Assembly (NCBI GenBank): GCA_024641085.1
Contig: JAHEDT010000004.1
Location: forward strand, 37,215-101,214
DNA length: 64,000 bases
Direction: 5' to 3'
DNA from: Geobacteraceae bacterium
Lineage (GTDB): Bacteria > Desulfobacterota > Desulfuromonadia > Desulfuromonadales > BM103
Shown: positions 18,023 to 28,225 of the stretch, one piece after another
How positions within the stretch are numbered: the first letter of the stretch is position 1
Layout of the letters: every line of letters starts with the position of its first letter
The notes under the pieces: model-generated
Databases searched by the model: none
Seen by the model: the letters and a program-made list of their open reading frames with translations, nothing else
Told to the model about the DNA's origin: nothing
Made by a program: the position numbers and the translations under genes

Positions 18023-19345
18023 TCAGCTTCCAATGATTCGGACAATGTCATTGTAAAAAGCCAGGACCATCAGCAGGATCAGCAGGATCAGGCCGATTTG
18101 CTGCGCCCATTCGCGGGCACGCAGGGAAAGTGGCCGACGAAACACCAGCTCGCAGGCATAGAAGAACAGATGGCCGCCATCCAGTATCGGGATCGGCAGG
18201 AGGTTGAGGATGCCCAACTGAATGCTCAGAAAGGCCAGGACACTCAGAATGCTCGAAAAGTCGGTCTGTGCCGCCTGCCCGGCAATCTGCACGACGGTGA
18301 TCGGCCCGCCGATGCTGCTGGTCGACACATGGCCGGCAAAGAGTTTCTGAATGAAGACCAGGGTCAGTTCGATCAGGTCCATACTGCGCTTGGTGCCTGC
18401 AGCAACGGCTTCGCCAAAAGGAAAGCGCTTGAAGATCGTGTCCTGGTAGGGAGAGACACCGATCAGGTAGTCGTCATTGCCCTCCACCTTGCGCGGCGCG
18501 ACACCAATCACGAGCTGTTTGCCGTCGCGCTCGACGACAACCTGTACCGGCTGCTCACCGGCGGCCTGGATAGAAGCCTTGAGTTCATACCAAGTGGCGA
18601 TCTTCTGTGTGCCGACGGCCAGGATTCGGTCTCCGGCTTTGAGTCCGGCCTCGACCGCCGGCATCGCCGGGGCCAGGCTGCCGATCACGGCCGCCTGTTC
18701 CGGAAGCAGCCCGATCGACTGCAGCCCCTCGAGAGCACCGTTTTCAGGAGTAATCGTCAGTTCGGTTGTTTGCCCGCCGCGATCAAGGGTAAAGACGATC
18801 GGATCGCCGGCGCTGTTGACCAGGGCAGGCCCAGTATCTGTCCAGTTCGACACCTGCATGCCGCTGATGCTGACAATGCAGTCATCAATCCGGAAGCCGG
18901 CGGCAGCGCCCTCCGACTCTGGGACGACGTAGCCGATGCAGGGCGGCTCTTCCAGGTAGGCGGGCAGGTTGATACCGACCAGGTAGGCGAGCGGCAGCAC
19001 CATGAAAGGCAGGAGAAGATTCATGATCGGCCCGGCGGCAACGATGGACATCCGCCGGGGAATCGACTGCTTGGCAAAGGAACGATGTTCCTCTAGCGGA
19101 TCGATCTCGGCGTCTTCACCCTGTTCGCCGCCTCCCTCACCAAGCATCTGGACATAGCCGCCGAGCGGGATTGCGCAGATCATGTACTCGGTCTCGCCCC
19201 ATTGTCGGGAGAGCAGGCGCGGGCCAAAACCGAGAGAGAACTTGAGAACTTTGACGCCGCAAAGTTTAGCGATGCAGAAGTGCCCAAGTTCATGGATAAA
19301 AACCAGGATGCCCAGCATAACGATGCCGGCAGCGATAGTAATCAC
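18023..19345 (-). CDS. rseP: RIP-family site-2 zinc metalloprotease RseP
   Basis: Encodes 440 residues if it starts at the GTG at 19345, which overlaps the dxr stop (GTGA) and is preceded by AAGGAG. The site-2 protease motif FIHELGHF is at residues 16-23, right after the first membrane helix. A PDZ region occupies the middle (about 190-290), and the second conserved motif NLLPIPILDGGH is near the C-terminus. The enzyme cleaves membrane-embedded anti-sigma factors and remnant signal peptides. The open frame extends 89 codons further upstream through dxr, but that extension is dxr antiframe. Confidence 0.94.
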   Translation of the reverse strand: MITIAAGIVMLGILVFIHELGHFCIAKLCGVKVLKFSLGFGPRLLSRQWGETEYMICAIPLGGYVQMLGEGGGEQGEDAEIDPLEEHRSFAKQSIPRRMSIVAAGPIMNLLLPFMVLPLAYLVGINLPAYLEEPPCIGYVVPESEGAAAGFRIDDCIVSISGMQVSNWTDTGPALVNSAGDPIVFTLDRGGQTTELTITPENGALEGLQSIGLLPEQAAVIGSLAPAMPAVEAGLKAGDRILAVGTQKIATWYELKASIQAAGEQPVQVVVERDGKQLVIGVAPRKVEGNDDYLIGVSPYQDTIFKRFPFGEAVAAGTKRSMDLIELTLVFIQKLFAGHVSTSSIGGPITVVQIAGQAAQTDFSSILSVLAFLSIQLGILNLLPIPILDGGHLFFYACELVFRRPLSLRAREWAQQIGLILLILLMVLAFYNDIVRIIGS

Positions 19346-20514
19346 GGGTAAGAGGCTCCTTGAATTTCTTGGATAACGTCCCGGGCCATCAGGCGAGCCC
19401 AGCGGTCGGCGGCAAGCACCTGATCGAGGCTGCTTGCCGCAGTGCCGACGTGTTTTTCGACGACGGCCGCGATGATCCGCGGGATATCGAGAAAGCCGAC
19501 CTTTTCCTGCAGGAAAGCGTCCACGGCAAGTTCGTTGGCGGCATTCAGAACCGCCGGCGTCGTCCCGCCACGCCGGATGGCATCGTAGGCCAGCCCGAGA
19601 CAGGGAAAGCACTGGCTGTCGGGAGCAGCGAAATGCAGCTGACCCAGGCGGCAGAGGTCAAGCGCCGGCAGGTCGAGTTCCAGCCGCTCAGGAAAGCTCA
19701 AGGCATAGGCGATCGGCGTTTTCATGTCCGGGATGCCAAGCTGCGCAATGATCGCGCCATCGACATACTCCACCATGGAATGGACAATACTTTCGGGGTG
19801 GATGTGCACGGCAATCTTGTCGACCGACAGGTTGAAAAGCCAGTGTGCCTCGATGACTTCGAGCCCCTTGTTCATCATGGTCGCAGAATCGATGGTGATC
19901 TTGCGCCCCATGGTCCAGTTGGGGTGGGCCAGTGCATCCTTCGGCGTCACTTCCACCAGATCATCGAGGGACCAGTTGCGGAAGGGGCCTCCGGAGGCGG
20001 TCAGAATCAGGCGCCGTACATCGGTTTTGCTGTGCCCCGCCAACGACTGAAAGATCGCCGAATGCTCGCTGTCGACCGGAAAGAGCTGACAGCCTGATGC
20101 CGCGACCGCAGCCATGACCAGTTCCCCGGCGATGACCAGGGTTTCCTTGTTGGCCAGCGCGACATCCCTGCCCGCCTGGATGGCGGCGAGAGTCGGTTCA
20201 AGCCCTGCGGCACCGACAATCGCTGAAACCACCATGTCGGCCGGCGACTCAGCCGCACAGGTAATCAGGCCCTCCGTGCCGTAAAGGACGCGGGGGCCGC
20301 TGCGGCCTATACGCTCGCTGAGATGTCGGGCATTGTCCAGATCGGGAACCGCGACAACCTCCGGCCGGAAACGGGCGATCTGTTCCTCAAGCAGGGACAG
20401 GTTGCGCCCTGCGGTCAGGGCAACGACCTTGAAGCGGTCGGCGTGCTCGGCAACGATCTCCAGTGTGCTCACGCCAATGGAGCCGGTGGAACCCAGGACA
20501 GCCAGTCGTTTCAT
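19342..20514 (-). CDS. dxr: 1-deoxy-D-xylulose 5-phosphate reductoisomerase
   Basis: Encodes 390 residues, the second enzyme of the non-mevalonate isoprenoid pathway. The NADPH loop VLGSTGSIGVSTLEIV is at the N-terminus; ALANKETLVIAGELV, PVDSEHSAIFQ and SASGGPFRNWS are the catalytic and metal-binding blocks. The start at 20514 overlaps the cdsA stop by four bases (ATGA), and the end overlaps the rseP GTG start, so cdsA-dxr-rseP form a coupled chain. Its product feeds UppS upstream in the same operon. Confidence 0.96.
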   Translation of the reverse strand: MKRLAVLGSTGSIGVSTLEIVAEHADRFKVVALTAGRNLSLLEEQIARFRPEVVAVPDLDNARHLSERIGRSGPRVLYGTEGLITCAAESPADMVVSAIVGAAGLEPTLAAIQAGRDVALANKETLVIAGELVMAAVAASGCQLFPVDSEHSAIFQSLAGHSKTDVRRLILTASGGPFRNWSLDDLVEVTPKDALAHPNWTMGRKITIDSATMMNKGLEVIEAHWLFNLSVDKIAVHIHPESIVHSMVEYVDGAIIAQLGIPDMKTPIAYALSFPERLELDLPALDLCRLGQLHFAAPDSQCFPCLGLAYDAIRRGGTTPAVLNAANELAVDAFLQEKVGFLDIPRIIAAVVEKHVGTAASSLDQVLAADRWARLMARDVIQEIQGASYP

Positions 20515-21335
20515 GCCAGCATCCATACGGCGTAATAATAAGTAACGGGGAAAGCGAACAGCAGACTGTCCAGACGGTCAAGCATCCCGCCGTGCCCGGG
20601 AAAGAGCGTCCCGGAGTCCTTGACCCCGAAGCTGCGTTTGAACAGCGATTCAACCAGGTCGCCGAGTTGGCTGAAAGCACCGACACCGAGACCAATGAAG
20701 AGCACATCGACACTGTCCAGTTCCGTGAAGAACGACAGTTTACAGATCATCGCCCCGAGCACACCACCGACCAGACCACCGAGGGAGCCCTCGATGCTCT
20801 TTTTCGGGCTGACCGCCTGATAAAGGCGGTGCCGCCCCCAGTTCATGCCAACAATATAGGCCATAGTGTCACTGACCATGACGACACACAGGACGAGAAA
20901 GACCCAACTGCGCCCAGACGGCAACGCGCGCAGCAAAGCGAGGTGAGACAGCAAAAGCGGGATATAGAACAAGCCGAGCAGGCTGAATGCCAAGTCCCGA
21001 GTGACGCTCTGCATGTCCTGCAAACGGAACAGGTAAAGCAGAGATAGAAACAGGCAGGGGAGTGCAATACTGAGCAGGACAAAGGGGGGGCTCGCTGCGT
21101 AGACCAGGCCGACGCAGCAGAGAACGCCGGCAGCAACCGAGAGAGAACGTTCCAGGCGCCGTTCGGCCGGCAGGGCCATACGGTAAAATTCATGCAGGGC
21201 CAGACCGCTAGCAATGGAGATCAATCCGGCAAAGAGGCCCTGGCTGGCATAGGACACGCACAGGATCAGCAGCGGCAACGCGATCAGGGCTGTTATGATT
21301 CTCTGTTTAATGGCGTCCCTCCCCGCCGTCGGCAT
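20511..21335 (-). CDS. cdsA: Phosphatidate cytidylyltransferase
   Basis: Encodes CDP-diacylglycerol synthase, a polytopic membrane enzyme of phospholipid synthesis. About eight hydrophobic segments are visible, and the C-terminal signature region includes GDLVESLFKRSFGVKDSG and LFPGHGGMLDRLDS. The start is uncertain. The first usable conventional codon is ATG 21335, giving 274 residues, but it has no ribosome binding site and lies inside uppS. The natural family start (KQRIITAL as residues 2-9) corresponds to an ATT codon at 21309-21311 that has GGGGAGGG six nt upstream and overlaps the uppS TAA. See findings. Confidence 0.92.
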   Translation of the reverse strand: MPTAGRDAIKQRIITALIALPLLILCVSYASQGLFAGLISIASGLALHEFYRMALPAERRLERSLSVAAGVLCCVGLVYAASPPFVLLSIALPCLFLSLLYLFRLQDMQSVTRDLAFSLLGLFYIPLLLSHLALLRALPSGRSWVFLVLCVVMVSDTMAYIVGMNWGRHRLYQAVSPKKSIEGSLGGLVGGVLGAMICKLSFFTELDSVDVLFIGLGVGAFSQLGDLVESLFKRSFGVKDSGTLFPGHGGMLDRLDSLLFAFPVTYYYAVWMLA

Positions 21336-22053
21336 TGGTTTCGCGCAACTGTGCCCCGGTGAGGCCAAAGCGCCGCTGCCGCCGGTTGTACTCTGCGATC
21401 GCCTGCAACAGGTGATCGCGCGAAAAATCCGGCCAGAGAGCTTCGGTAAAGTAAAGCTCACTATAAGCCATCTGCCAAAGCAGGAAATTACTGATACGCA
21501 TCTCTCCACTGGTCCTGATCAGCAGATCCGGGTCGGGGATGCCATGGGTGTCGAGTGCCGCCTCAATATCCTCCTCGGTGATTTGCTCGGCCTGCATTCT
21601 GCCGTCGGCGATTTCACGGCCAAGCACCTGCATGGCCCGGGTTAATTCGTTGCGTGACCCGTAGGAGAGCGCCAGATTCAACACCATGCGGTCGTTACCG
21701 GAGGTTTTCTTGATCGAGTCTTTGAGGATTTTGCTGATTGATTTCGGCAAGCGGTCCAGTTCGCCGACAGCAATCAGTCGAATACCCTGTTCATGGATCT
21801 GGCTCAGCTCCTTTTTCAGGAAGGTCCCCAACAGACCCATCAGCGCTTCAACTTCTTCCTGCGGGCGGCCCCAGTTCTCTGAACTGAAGGCGTAGAGCGT
21901 CAGGTAGCCGATTCCCAGTTCGATGCACTCGCCGACAATCGTCTGCACCGCTTCCACACCTTTGCGATGGCCCAGAATGCGCGGCAGGTGACGCTGCTCC
22001 GCCCAGCGGCCGTTGCCATCCATGATAATTGCCAGGTGTTTTGGAATCTGCAT
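21307..22053 (-). CDS. uppS: Undecaprenyl diphosphate synthase
   Basis: Encodes 248 residues of the cis-prenyltransferase family, making the C55 carrier lipid for peptidoglycan and O-antigen. The active-site motif IIMDGNGRWAEQR is at residues 9-21, followed by GHRKGVEAV, TLYAFSSENWGRP and the C-terminal RTSGEMRISNFLLWQ. It lies just upstream of cdsA, whose probable ATT start overlaps the TAA stop. No ribosome site is strong, though AAAGGAACATAT-like sequence is nearby. Upstream is a 310-bp gap. Confidence 0.96.
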   Translation of the reverse strand: MQIPKHLAIIMDGNGRWAEQRHLPRILGHRKGVEAVQTIVGECIELGIGYLTLYAFSSENWGRPQEEVEALMGLLGTFLKKELSQIHEQGIRLIAVGELDRLPKSISKILKDSIKKTSGNDRMVLNLALSYGSRNELTRAMQVLGREIADGRMQAEQITEEDIEAALDTHGIPDPDLLIRTSGEMRISNFLLWQMAYSELYFTEALWPDFSRDHLLQAIAEYNRRQRRFGLTGAQLRETNADGGEGRH

Positions 22054-22338
22054 AAAAAGTGGTCCCGGAAAGGAACATATGGGGTTAATGGACGACCCCG
22101 CAGTGAGCTGTGGGGCATTCAGAACCAGGGGTTCGGCATCCAGTAGACAGAAAAACGCGTGGTTGGTCCTCTGTAGACTGAACTTGTCCTGGATTCTCAG
22201 GTACTGTATTCGCGTAAGGCACGAACCAAGCGGCAGCGAATGCTCGCAGCACGCCGCGGAGAAACAACCCTCTTGTCGATTAAAGTATCATGACATGATA
22301 CATCGGGCAACCGGGGAAGTATGCCCCTGGAACAAGAA
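22054..22338. other. Non-coding gap between uppS and the ferredoxin gene
   Basis: About 285 bp without a convincing gene. Short frames on both strands lack start signals and family features. A small partial palindrome (GCTCGCAGC core near 22241-22251) shares 13 of 15 bases with the inverted repeat after leuD. I see no promoter strong enough to name; uppS may nonetheless have its own start here because the ferredoxin terminator precedes it. Confidence 0.5.
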
Positions 22339-22357
22339 GGGCGCCGGTAAGGCGCCC
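22339..22357 (-). terminator. Terminator-like hairpin after the ferredoxin gene
   Basis: A perfect 7-bp stem GGGCGCC/GGCGCCC (22339-22345 with 22351-22357) starts 7 bp past the ferredoxin stop and is followed on the minus strand by TTCTTGTTCC, an imperfect U-tract. Confidence 0.65.
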
Positions 22358-22363
22358 CCTGGT

Positions 22364-22522
22364 TCAATCGACGATTGCGTCGACCGGGCAGGTATCGATG
22401 CATGCCCGACATTCAGTGCAGGCTGAGGTGATCGCGTAAATATCGTCTGATTCAACAATTGCTTCAACAGGGCAGGACTCGACACACGTCCCGCAGGCAA
22501 TACACTCTTCAGTAATCTTCAT
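22364..22522 (-). CDS. Small 2[4Fe-4S] ferredoxin
   Basis: A 52-residue protein from an ATG at 22522 to a TGA at 22364-22366, easy to overlook because of its length. It carries two complete cluster motifs: CIACGTCVESCP (Cys 7, 10, 13, 17) and CTECRACIDTCP (Cys 35, 38, 41, 45), each closing with Pro, as in clostridial-type ferredoxins. The protein should be a soluble low-potential electron carrier. It is inserted between frr and uppS, inside a cluster otherwise devoted to translation and envelope synthesis. A plausible but unproven partner is an iron-sulfur enzyme of isoprenoid synthesis (IspG/IspH) or anaerobic metabolism. It has a terminator-like hairpin downstream. Confidence 0.92.
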   Translation of the reverse strand: MKITEECIACGTCVESCPVEAIVESDDIYAITSACTECRACIDTCPVDAIVD

Positions 22523-22558
22523 TAATGATAAGCCTCCATTTGCAATCGCCTGAAGAGA

Positions 22559-23116
22559 TCAGATCTCCATCAGGTCCTTTTCCTTGTCGGCAATCACCTG
22601 GTCGACGCGCGCGACATAATCATCCGTCACTTCCTGGATTTCCTTCTCGCCACGCTTCAGATCATCTGCGGAGATTTCCTTGTCCTTCTCCAGCTTCTTC
22701 AGGCTGTCGTTGGCCTCGCGGCGGACGTTGCGGACCGCGATTTTGGCGTCTTCCCCCATGCGCTTGACCTGCTTGACCATCTCCTTGCGGCGTTCTTCAG
22801 TCAGTGGCGGGAACGCCAGGCGGATAATCTGTCCGTCGGAAGACGGATTCAAGCCGAGGTCTGACTTGAGAATGGCTTTTTCAATCTCGCCGATCAGATT
22901 CTTTTCCCACGGCTGGATGGTGATCAGTCGGGGTTCCGGCACAGCCATGGCGCCAACCTGGTTGATCGGAGTCGGCGTCCCGTAATAATCGACGCGGAGA
23001 TCGTCGAGCAGCGCAAGGGAGGCCCGCCCGGTCCGGACCTTGCCCAGATCACGCTTAAAGGATTCAAGGGCTTTGGTCATTCCGGCAGTCGCTTTGGATT
23101 TGACATCAGCAATCAT
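22559..23116 (-). CDS. frr: Ribosome recycling factor
   Basis: Encodes 185 residues, the family's normal length. With EF-G it splits post-termination ribosomes. [21 protein letters not shown], the hinge region TPINQVGAM, and the C-terminal helical bundle [20 protein letters not shown] are characteristic. The ATG at 23116 begins [10 protein letters not shown], matching homologues; the frame opens 16 codons further upstream but overlaps pyrH. Part of rpsB-tsf-pyrH-frr. Confidence 0.96.
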   Translation of the reverse strand: MIADVKSKATAGMTKALESFKRDLGKVRTGRASLALLDDLRVDYYGTPTPINQVGAMAVPEPRLITIQPWEKNLIGEIEKAILKSDLGLNPSSDGQIIRLAFPPLTEERRKEMVKQVKRMGEDAKIAVRNVRREANDSLKKLEKDKEISADDLKRGEKEIQEVTDDYVARVDQVIADKEKDLMEI

Positions 23117-23120
23117 GGCA

Positions 23121-24819
<1,699 letters not shown>

Positions 24820-24870
24820 GGTAAAACCTCCTCTGACATCTATCTGTATTGATTGATTAAGTTGTCTGAT

Positions 24871-24900
24871 AAAAAGGCGGCCGCAAAGCAGACCGCCTTT
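24871..24900 (-). terminator. Terminator/attenuator between rpsB and tsf
   Basis: An 8-bp stem AAAGGCGG/CCGCCTTT (24873-24880 with 24893-24900) is followed on the minus strand by TTATC after a short T run. An attenuating terminator between rpsB and tsf is also known in E. coli; this one would set the tsf-pyrH-frr level below rpsB. Confidence 0.75.
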
Positions 24901-24925
24901 ATCCTTGTTCTCGGTTATCGATGAG

Positions 24926-25741
24926 TTAAGCTTCTGCCGGGGTATCCGTCTCTGCAGGTGCTTCGGCGGGCTTTTCGATGATGATCGTTTCCGGGACTGC
25001 TGCGGCAACCGGCTCTTCGACATCGGCCCCTTCGGCCTCGTTGCGCAGGTTGTCCTGGCGAGCGGCGGCTCCTTCCATGCAAGCTTCCGCCATCTTCGAC
25101 GCAAACAGGCGGATGGCACGGATCGCATCGTCGTTGCCGGGGATGATATAATCGATGCCGTCGGGGTCACAGTTGGTATCGACAACGGCCACCACCGGGA
25201 TGCCGAGCTTGCGGGCTTCCTTGACGGCAATCTCTTCCTTGTTGGGGTCGACAATGAAAACGGCTGCCGGCAGACGGGTCATGTTCTTGATGCCGCCGAG
25301 GCTCTTTTCCAGCTTGGCTTTTTCCCGATCCAGCTGCAGGACTTCCTTCTTGAGGAGCAGATCGTAGGTGCCGTCTTCGGCCATGACCTCGATCTTCTTG
25401 AGGCGATCAATGCTCCGCTTGATGGTCGAGAAGTTGGTCAGCATGCCACCCAGCCAGCGATTATTGACGTAATACTGGTCGGCACGGACAGCTTCTTCCA
25501 TAATGGAATCCTGGGCCTGCTTCTTGGTGCCAACAAAGAGGATTTTTTCGCCACGTTTGGAAACATCACTGATGAAGCTGTAAGCGTTTCTGAAATAACG
25601 TACGGTTTTCTGCAGGTCGATAATGTAGATGCCGTTGCGCGCCCCGAAGATATAAGGCTTCATCTTGGGGTTCCAACGACGGGTCTGGTGACCGAAGTGG
25701 ACACCGGCCTCCAAGAGCTGCTTCATGGTAATCTGTGACAT
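24926..25741 (-). CDS. rpsB: 30S ribosomal protein S2
   Basis: Encodes 271 residues. The N-terminus [20 protein letters not shown] and the following [20 protein letters not shown] are diagnostic. The last 40 residues are an acidic Ala/Glu/Pro-rich tail ([20 protein letters not shown]) beyond the usual S2 core, a variation seen in several Deltaproteobacteria. The ATG at 25741 follows AAGGAGTTCGTACA-type sequence. A good promoter and two small hairpins lie in the 5' leader. Confidence 0.96.
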   Translation of the reverse strand: MSQITMKQLLEAGVHFGHQTRRWNPKMKPYIFGARNGIYIIDLQKTVRYFRNAYSFISDVSKRGEKILFVGTKKQAQDSIMEEAVRADQYYVNNRWLGGMLTNFSTIKRSIDRLKKIEVMAEDGTYDLLLKKEVLQLDREKAKLEKSLGGIKNMTRLPAAVFIVDPNKEEIAVKEARKLGIPVVAVVDTNCDPDGIDYIIPGNDDAIRAIRLFASKMAEACMEGAAARQDNLRNEAEGADVEEPVAAAVPETIIIEKPAEAPAETDTPAEA

Positions 25742-25796
25742 GTACGAACTCCTTAATTTAGGTTTTTCCGCCGCCCCCCTCAACCCCTGCAACCGA

Positions 25797-25827
25797 CCTG
25801 ACACCATGTCAGGCACCCGGTCCGGGT
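25797..25827 (-). promoter_or_regulatory. Paired hairpins in the rpsB 5' leader
   Basis: Two adjacent hairpins lie in the roughly 110-nt leader: CCTGACA/TGTCAGG around 3 nt (25797-25803 with 25807-25813) and ACCCGG/CCGGGT around 1 nt (25815-25827). Neither has a U-tract. S2 synthesis is autoregulated through leader RNA in other bacteria, so a regulatory leader is a reasonable but untested reading. Confidence 0.45.
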
Positions 25828-25856
25828 CAGAAGGCGTGTGAATTGAACAGCACATT

Positions 25857-25885
25857 CGTATAACACGAGAGTATCCATAAGGCAA
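25857..25885 (-). promoter_or_regulatory. Sigma-70-type promoter for rpsB
   Basis: On the minus strand TTGCCT (25880-25885) and TATACG (25857-25862) are spaced by 17 nt. It reads toward rpsB and would give a leader of about 110 nt. It is back to back with the lptF promoter. Confidence 0.65.
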
Positions 25886-25908
25886 GGGCTTTTTAGGAAT
25901 CAACAGCG

Positions 25909-25938
25909 TTTACAATCCCTTGGCGCCTGTACTAGTAT
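25909..25938 (+). promoter_or_regulatory. Sigma-70-type promoter for lptF
   Basis: TTTACA (25909-25914) and TAGTAT (25933-25938) are spaced by 18 nt on the plus strand. The expected start of transcription (about 25945-25947) coincides with the lptF ATG at 25947. Confidence 0.55.
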
Positions 25939-25946
25939 GCGTGACT

Positions 25947-27125
25947 ATGTCCACCCCGCAAATCAATCGCTATATCATCAGGGAGGTGCTCTCCCCCACC
26001 CTGCTCAGCATCACCATATTTACTTTGGTCATGGTGATGGGACGGGCATTCAACCTGGCCGACCTGGTGATCAACAAGGGGGTCTCTCCTTCTGATATCC
26101 TGGTACTGCTTGCCGCCCTCCTGCCAACCTGTCTTTCAATATCATTGCCTCTGGCGTTCCTGATGGGGATTATGATCGGCTTTGGGCGCCTATCGGCGGA
26201 CAGTGAAACGGTGGCGTTCAAATCGGCAGGAATCGGCCTGGCAAGAATGTCCTTACCGGTCTTTCTGTTGGCGGCCATCTTCGCCTTCCTGAGCGGCGCA
26301 ACCAACCTCTGGGGGCAACCCTGGGGATTCAAGGCCTTCGCAACCAAGAGCTTTGAAATTGCCAGCCAAAAAGCAACCATCGGCTTGGAGCCGCGCGTGT
26401 TCATGAATCATTTCAGCAATCTGGTCGTCTACGCCAATGAGCTTGACAACCGCAGTGACCAGTTGCAAGGCCTGTTAATTATCGAGAAAAAAGCCGGGAC
26501 GACCGCCTGGATCTTTGCCGACAGCGGCAACATCATCACGGATGCAGAGTCTCAGACCGTGACGATCCGTCTCCACGATGGCGTTATTCATCGCCGGGAG
26601 GGCGATTCCGACGACAAGTTCCAGCTGATCCATTTTCGCAACTACGACGTGCAGCCTGAGCTCACGACAATCAGCGACGCGAGCAGCCGCTCGCTAAAAC
26701 CGAAGGAAATGCCCACCGGCAGGCTCTGGAGCAGCATCAGTAATGAATCGGATTCGTCGAAAAACCAGAAACTCCGTGCCGAACTGCATGAGCGACTGAT
26801 TTCTCCGCTGGCGCCCCTGCTGTTCGTACTGTTCGGGCTGCCGTTCAGCATGCAGTCGCAGCGGGCCGGTCGCAGTGGCGGCTTCGTTATGGGCCTGCTG
26901 ATTTTTATCTGTTACTATTTCATCACATCGACAGCGTATTCCCTGACCAAGGACGCCGCGGCCCCACCCTGGTTGACCTTCTGGTTACCGCAGCTGGTCC
27001 TCGCAATCGCCGGTATTTTATTCCTTCGCCAGTCGTCTCTGGAACAACCCAACCGGTTACTCGGCTGGCTTGACCAGGCCCTGGACACCCTGCAGAAATG
27101 GACCCGCAAGCGTGACGACTCTTGA
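25947..27125 (+). CDS. lptF: LPS export permease LptF (YjgP/YjgQ family)
   Basis: Encodes 392 residues. LptF and LptG form the membrane part of the LptB2FG transporter that extracts lipopolysaccharide from the inner membrane. Three N-terminal membrane helices (TLLSITIFTLVMVMGRAF and following), a central periplasmic beta-jellyroll-like domain (about residues 130-260), and three C-terminal helices (PLLFVLFGLPFSMQSQRAGR start) fit the family. No Shine-Dalgarno precedes the ATG at 25947, and the promoter -10 is only 8 bp upstream. It overlaps lptG by 14 nt. LptB, LptA and LptC are encoded 18 kb away. Confidence 0.92.
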   Translation: MSTPQINRYIIREVLSPTLLSITIFTLVMVMGRAFNLADLVINKGVSPSDILVLLAALLPTCLSISLPLAFLMGIMIGFGRLSADSETVAFKSAGIGLARMSLPVFLLAAIFAFLSGATNLWGQPWGFKAFATKSFEIASQKATIGLEPRVFMNHFSNLVVYANELDNRSDQLQGLLIIEKKAGTTAWIFADSGNIITDAESQTVTIRLHDGVIHRREGDSDDKFQLIHFRNYDVQPELTTISDASSRSLKPKEMPTGRLWSSISNESDSSKNQKLRAELHERLISPLAPLLFVLFGLPFSMQSQRAGRSGGFVMGLLIFICYYFITSTAYSLTKDAAAPPWLTFWLPQLVLAIAGILFLRQSSLEQPNRLLGWLDQALDTLQKWTRKRDDS

Positions 27126-28197
27126 TCGATACGTCCTGAAAGCGTTCACCAGGAACCTGGCTCTCATGCTGCTGATCCTGGTCTCACTCTACGGTCTGAT
27201 CGAGTTTATAGAAAAGGTCGACGACCTGATTGAGAACCAGGCCGCACTGAAATATTATCTAATCTACCCGGTCTACCACCTGCCGGTCATCCTCTCCAAT
27301 ACGCTGCCGATGGCAGTGCTGCTTGCCACCTTTGCGACCATCGGCGGATTGTCCCGCACCAGCCAGCTCACAGCCATGTTCTGCAGCGGCATCACCCTGA
27401 ACCGCATCAGCAGGCCGCTCTTCATATGCAGCGTGATCCTGGCATTGCTGGCGCTGGCTGCCAACCTGTGGCTGGTCCCCTGGTCATCCCGCGAGTCGAA
27501 CTTCATGCTGCGCAGCGAAATCCGTGGAAGCACTCCAAAGGCAGAGGAGGGGCATGAACTCTATTTCCGCGACGGCAATCGAATCATCAGTGCAGGTCAG
27601 TCGTTCCCGGCCAAGGGCTTGGTGCTCGACCTGACGATTATCGAATTCAACGATCAATTCATGCCGATCAAACGCATAGATGCCGAACAGGCCAGGTACG
27701 TGCAAAACGGCCAGTGGCGCATGGAGAATGTGATCAGTTGGGGCTTTAATCCGCTAACCCGGGATGTCAATGCTTATGCTCGGCAATCGGAACTGCTTGT
27801 TGATCTCGCCCGCCAGCCGACTGAAATGCTGCAGCTCTGGGATCGGCCTGAAGATCTGACGATCAAGGAATTATTCTCTTTCACGGAAAAATTGAGCGCG
27901 GAAGGCTACGATCCGAAAGCCTACCGGATGGAGGCACAAATGCGCTTCTCCGGTGCCGTCATCCCGATCATCATGGTCCTGGTCGGCATCCCATTTGCCC
28001 TGCAACGTGGCCGCAACGCCAGTTTTTCTTCCGGAATTGTCATCAGCCTGATCATCTTTGCCGTCTACTTCTTCCTGTATGCGGTCTTCTCAGTTTTCGG
28101 GACCATAGCAGTCCTCCCACCGCTGCTCGCCGCCTGGGCGGCGAATATTCTCATGGCTCTGATCGGCACCTGGTTCCTGCTGCGCGTCGATAATTGA
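27112..28197 (+). CDS. lptG: LPS export permease LptG (YjgP/YjgQ family)
   Basis: Encodes 361 residues from a GTG at 27112 that lies inside the end of lptF, so the pair is translationally coupled. It has the same six-helix plus periplasmic jellyroll layout: DRYVLKAFTRNLALMLLIL at the N-terminus, GLSRTSQLTAMFCSGITLNR at the cytoplasmic coupling-helix region, and AVIPIIMVLVGIPFALQRGR before the last helices. An earlier in-frame ATG at 27070 would extend into lptF by 14 more residues and is less likely. The partner pair LptFG is needed for LPS export in Gram-negative cells. Confidence 0.92.
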   Translation: MTTLDRYVLKAFTRNLALMLLILVSLYGLIEFIEKVDDLIENQAALKYYLIYPVYHLPVILSNTLPMAVLLATFATIGGLSRTSQLTAMFCSGITLNRISRPLFICSVILALLALAANLWLVPWSSRESNFMLRSEIRGSTPKAEEGHELYFRDGNRIISAGQSFPAKGLVLDLTIIEFNDQFMPIKRIDAEQARYVQNGQWRMENVISWGFNPLTRDVNAYARQSELLVDLARQPTEMLQLWDRPEDLTIKELFSFTEKLSAEGYDPKAYRMEAQMRFSGAVIPIIMVLVGIPFALQRGRNASFSSGIVISLIIFAVYFFLYAVFSVFGTIAVLPPLLAAWAANILMALIGTWFLLRVDN

Positions 28198-28225
28198 ATG
28201 GTGGAAAAATGGACGGCCCTGCAAC

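Noticed and set aside
22054-22338. A short gene or RNA upstream of uppS
   Set aside because: Frames of 60-76 codons on both strands lack start signals, and I could not fold a recognisable RNA family here.
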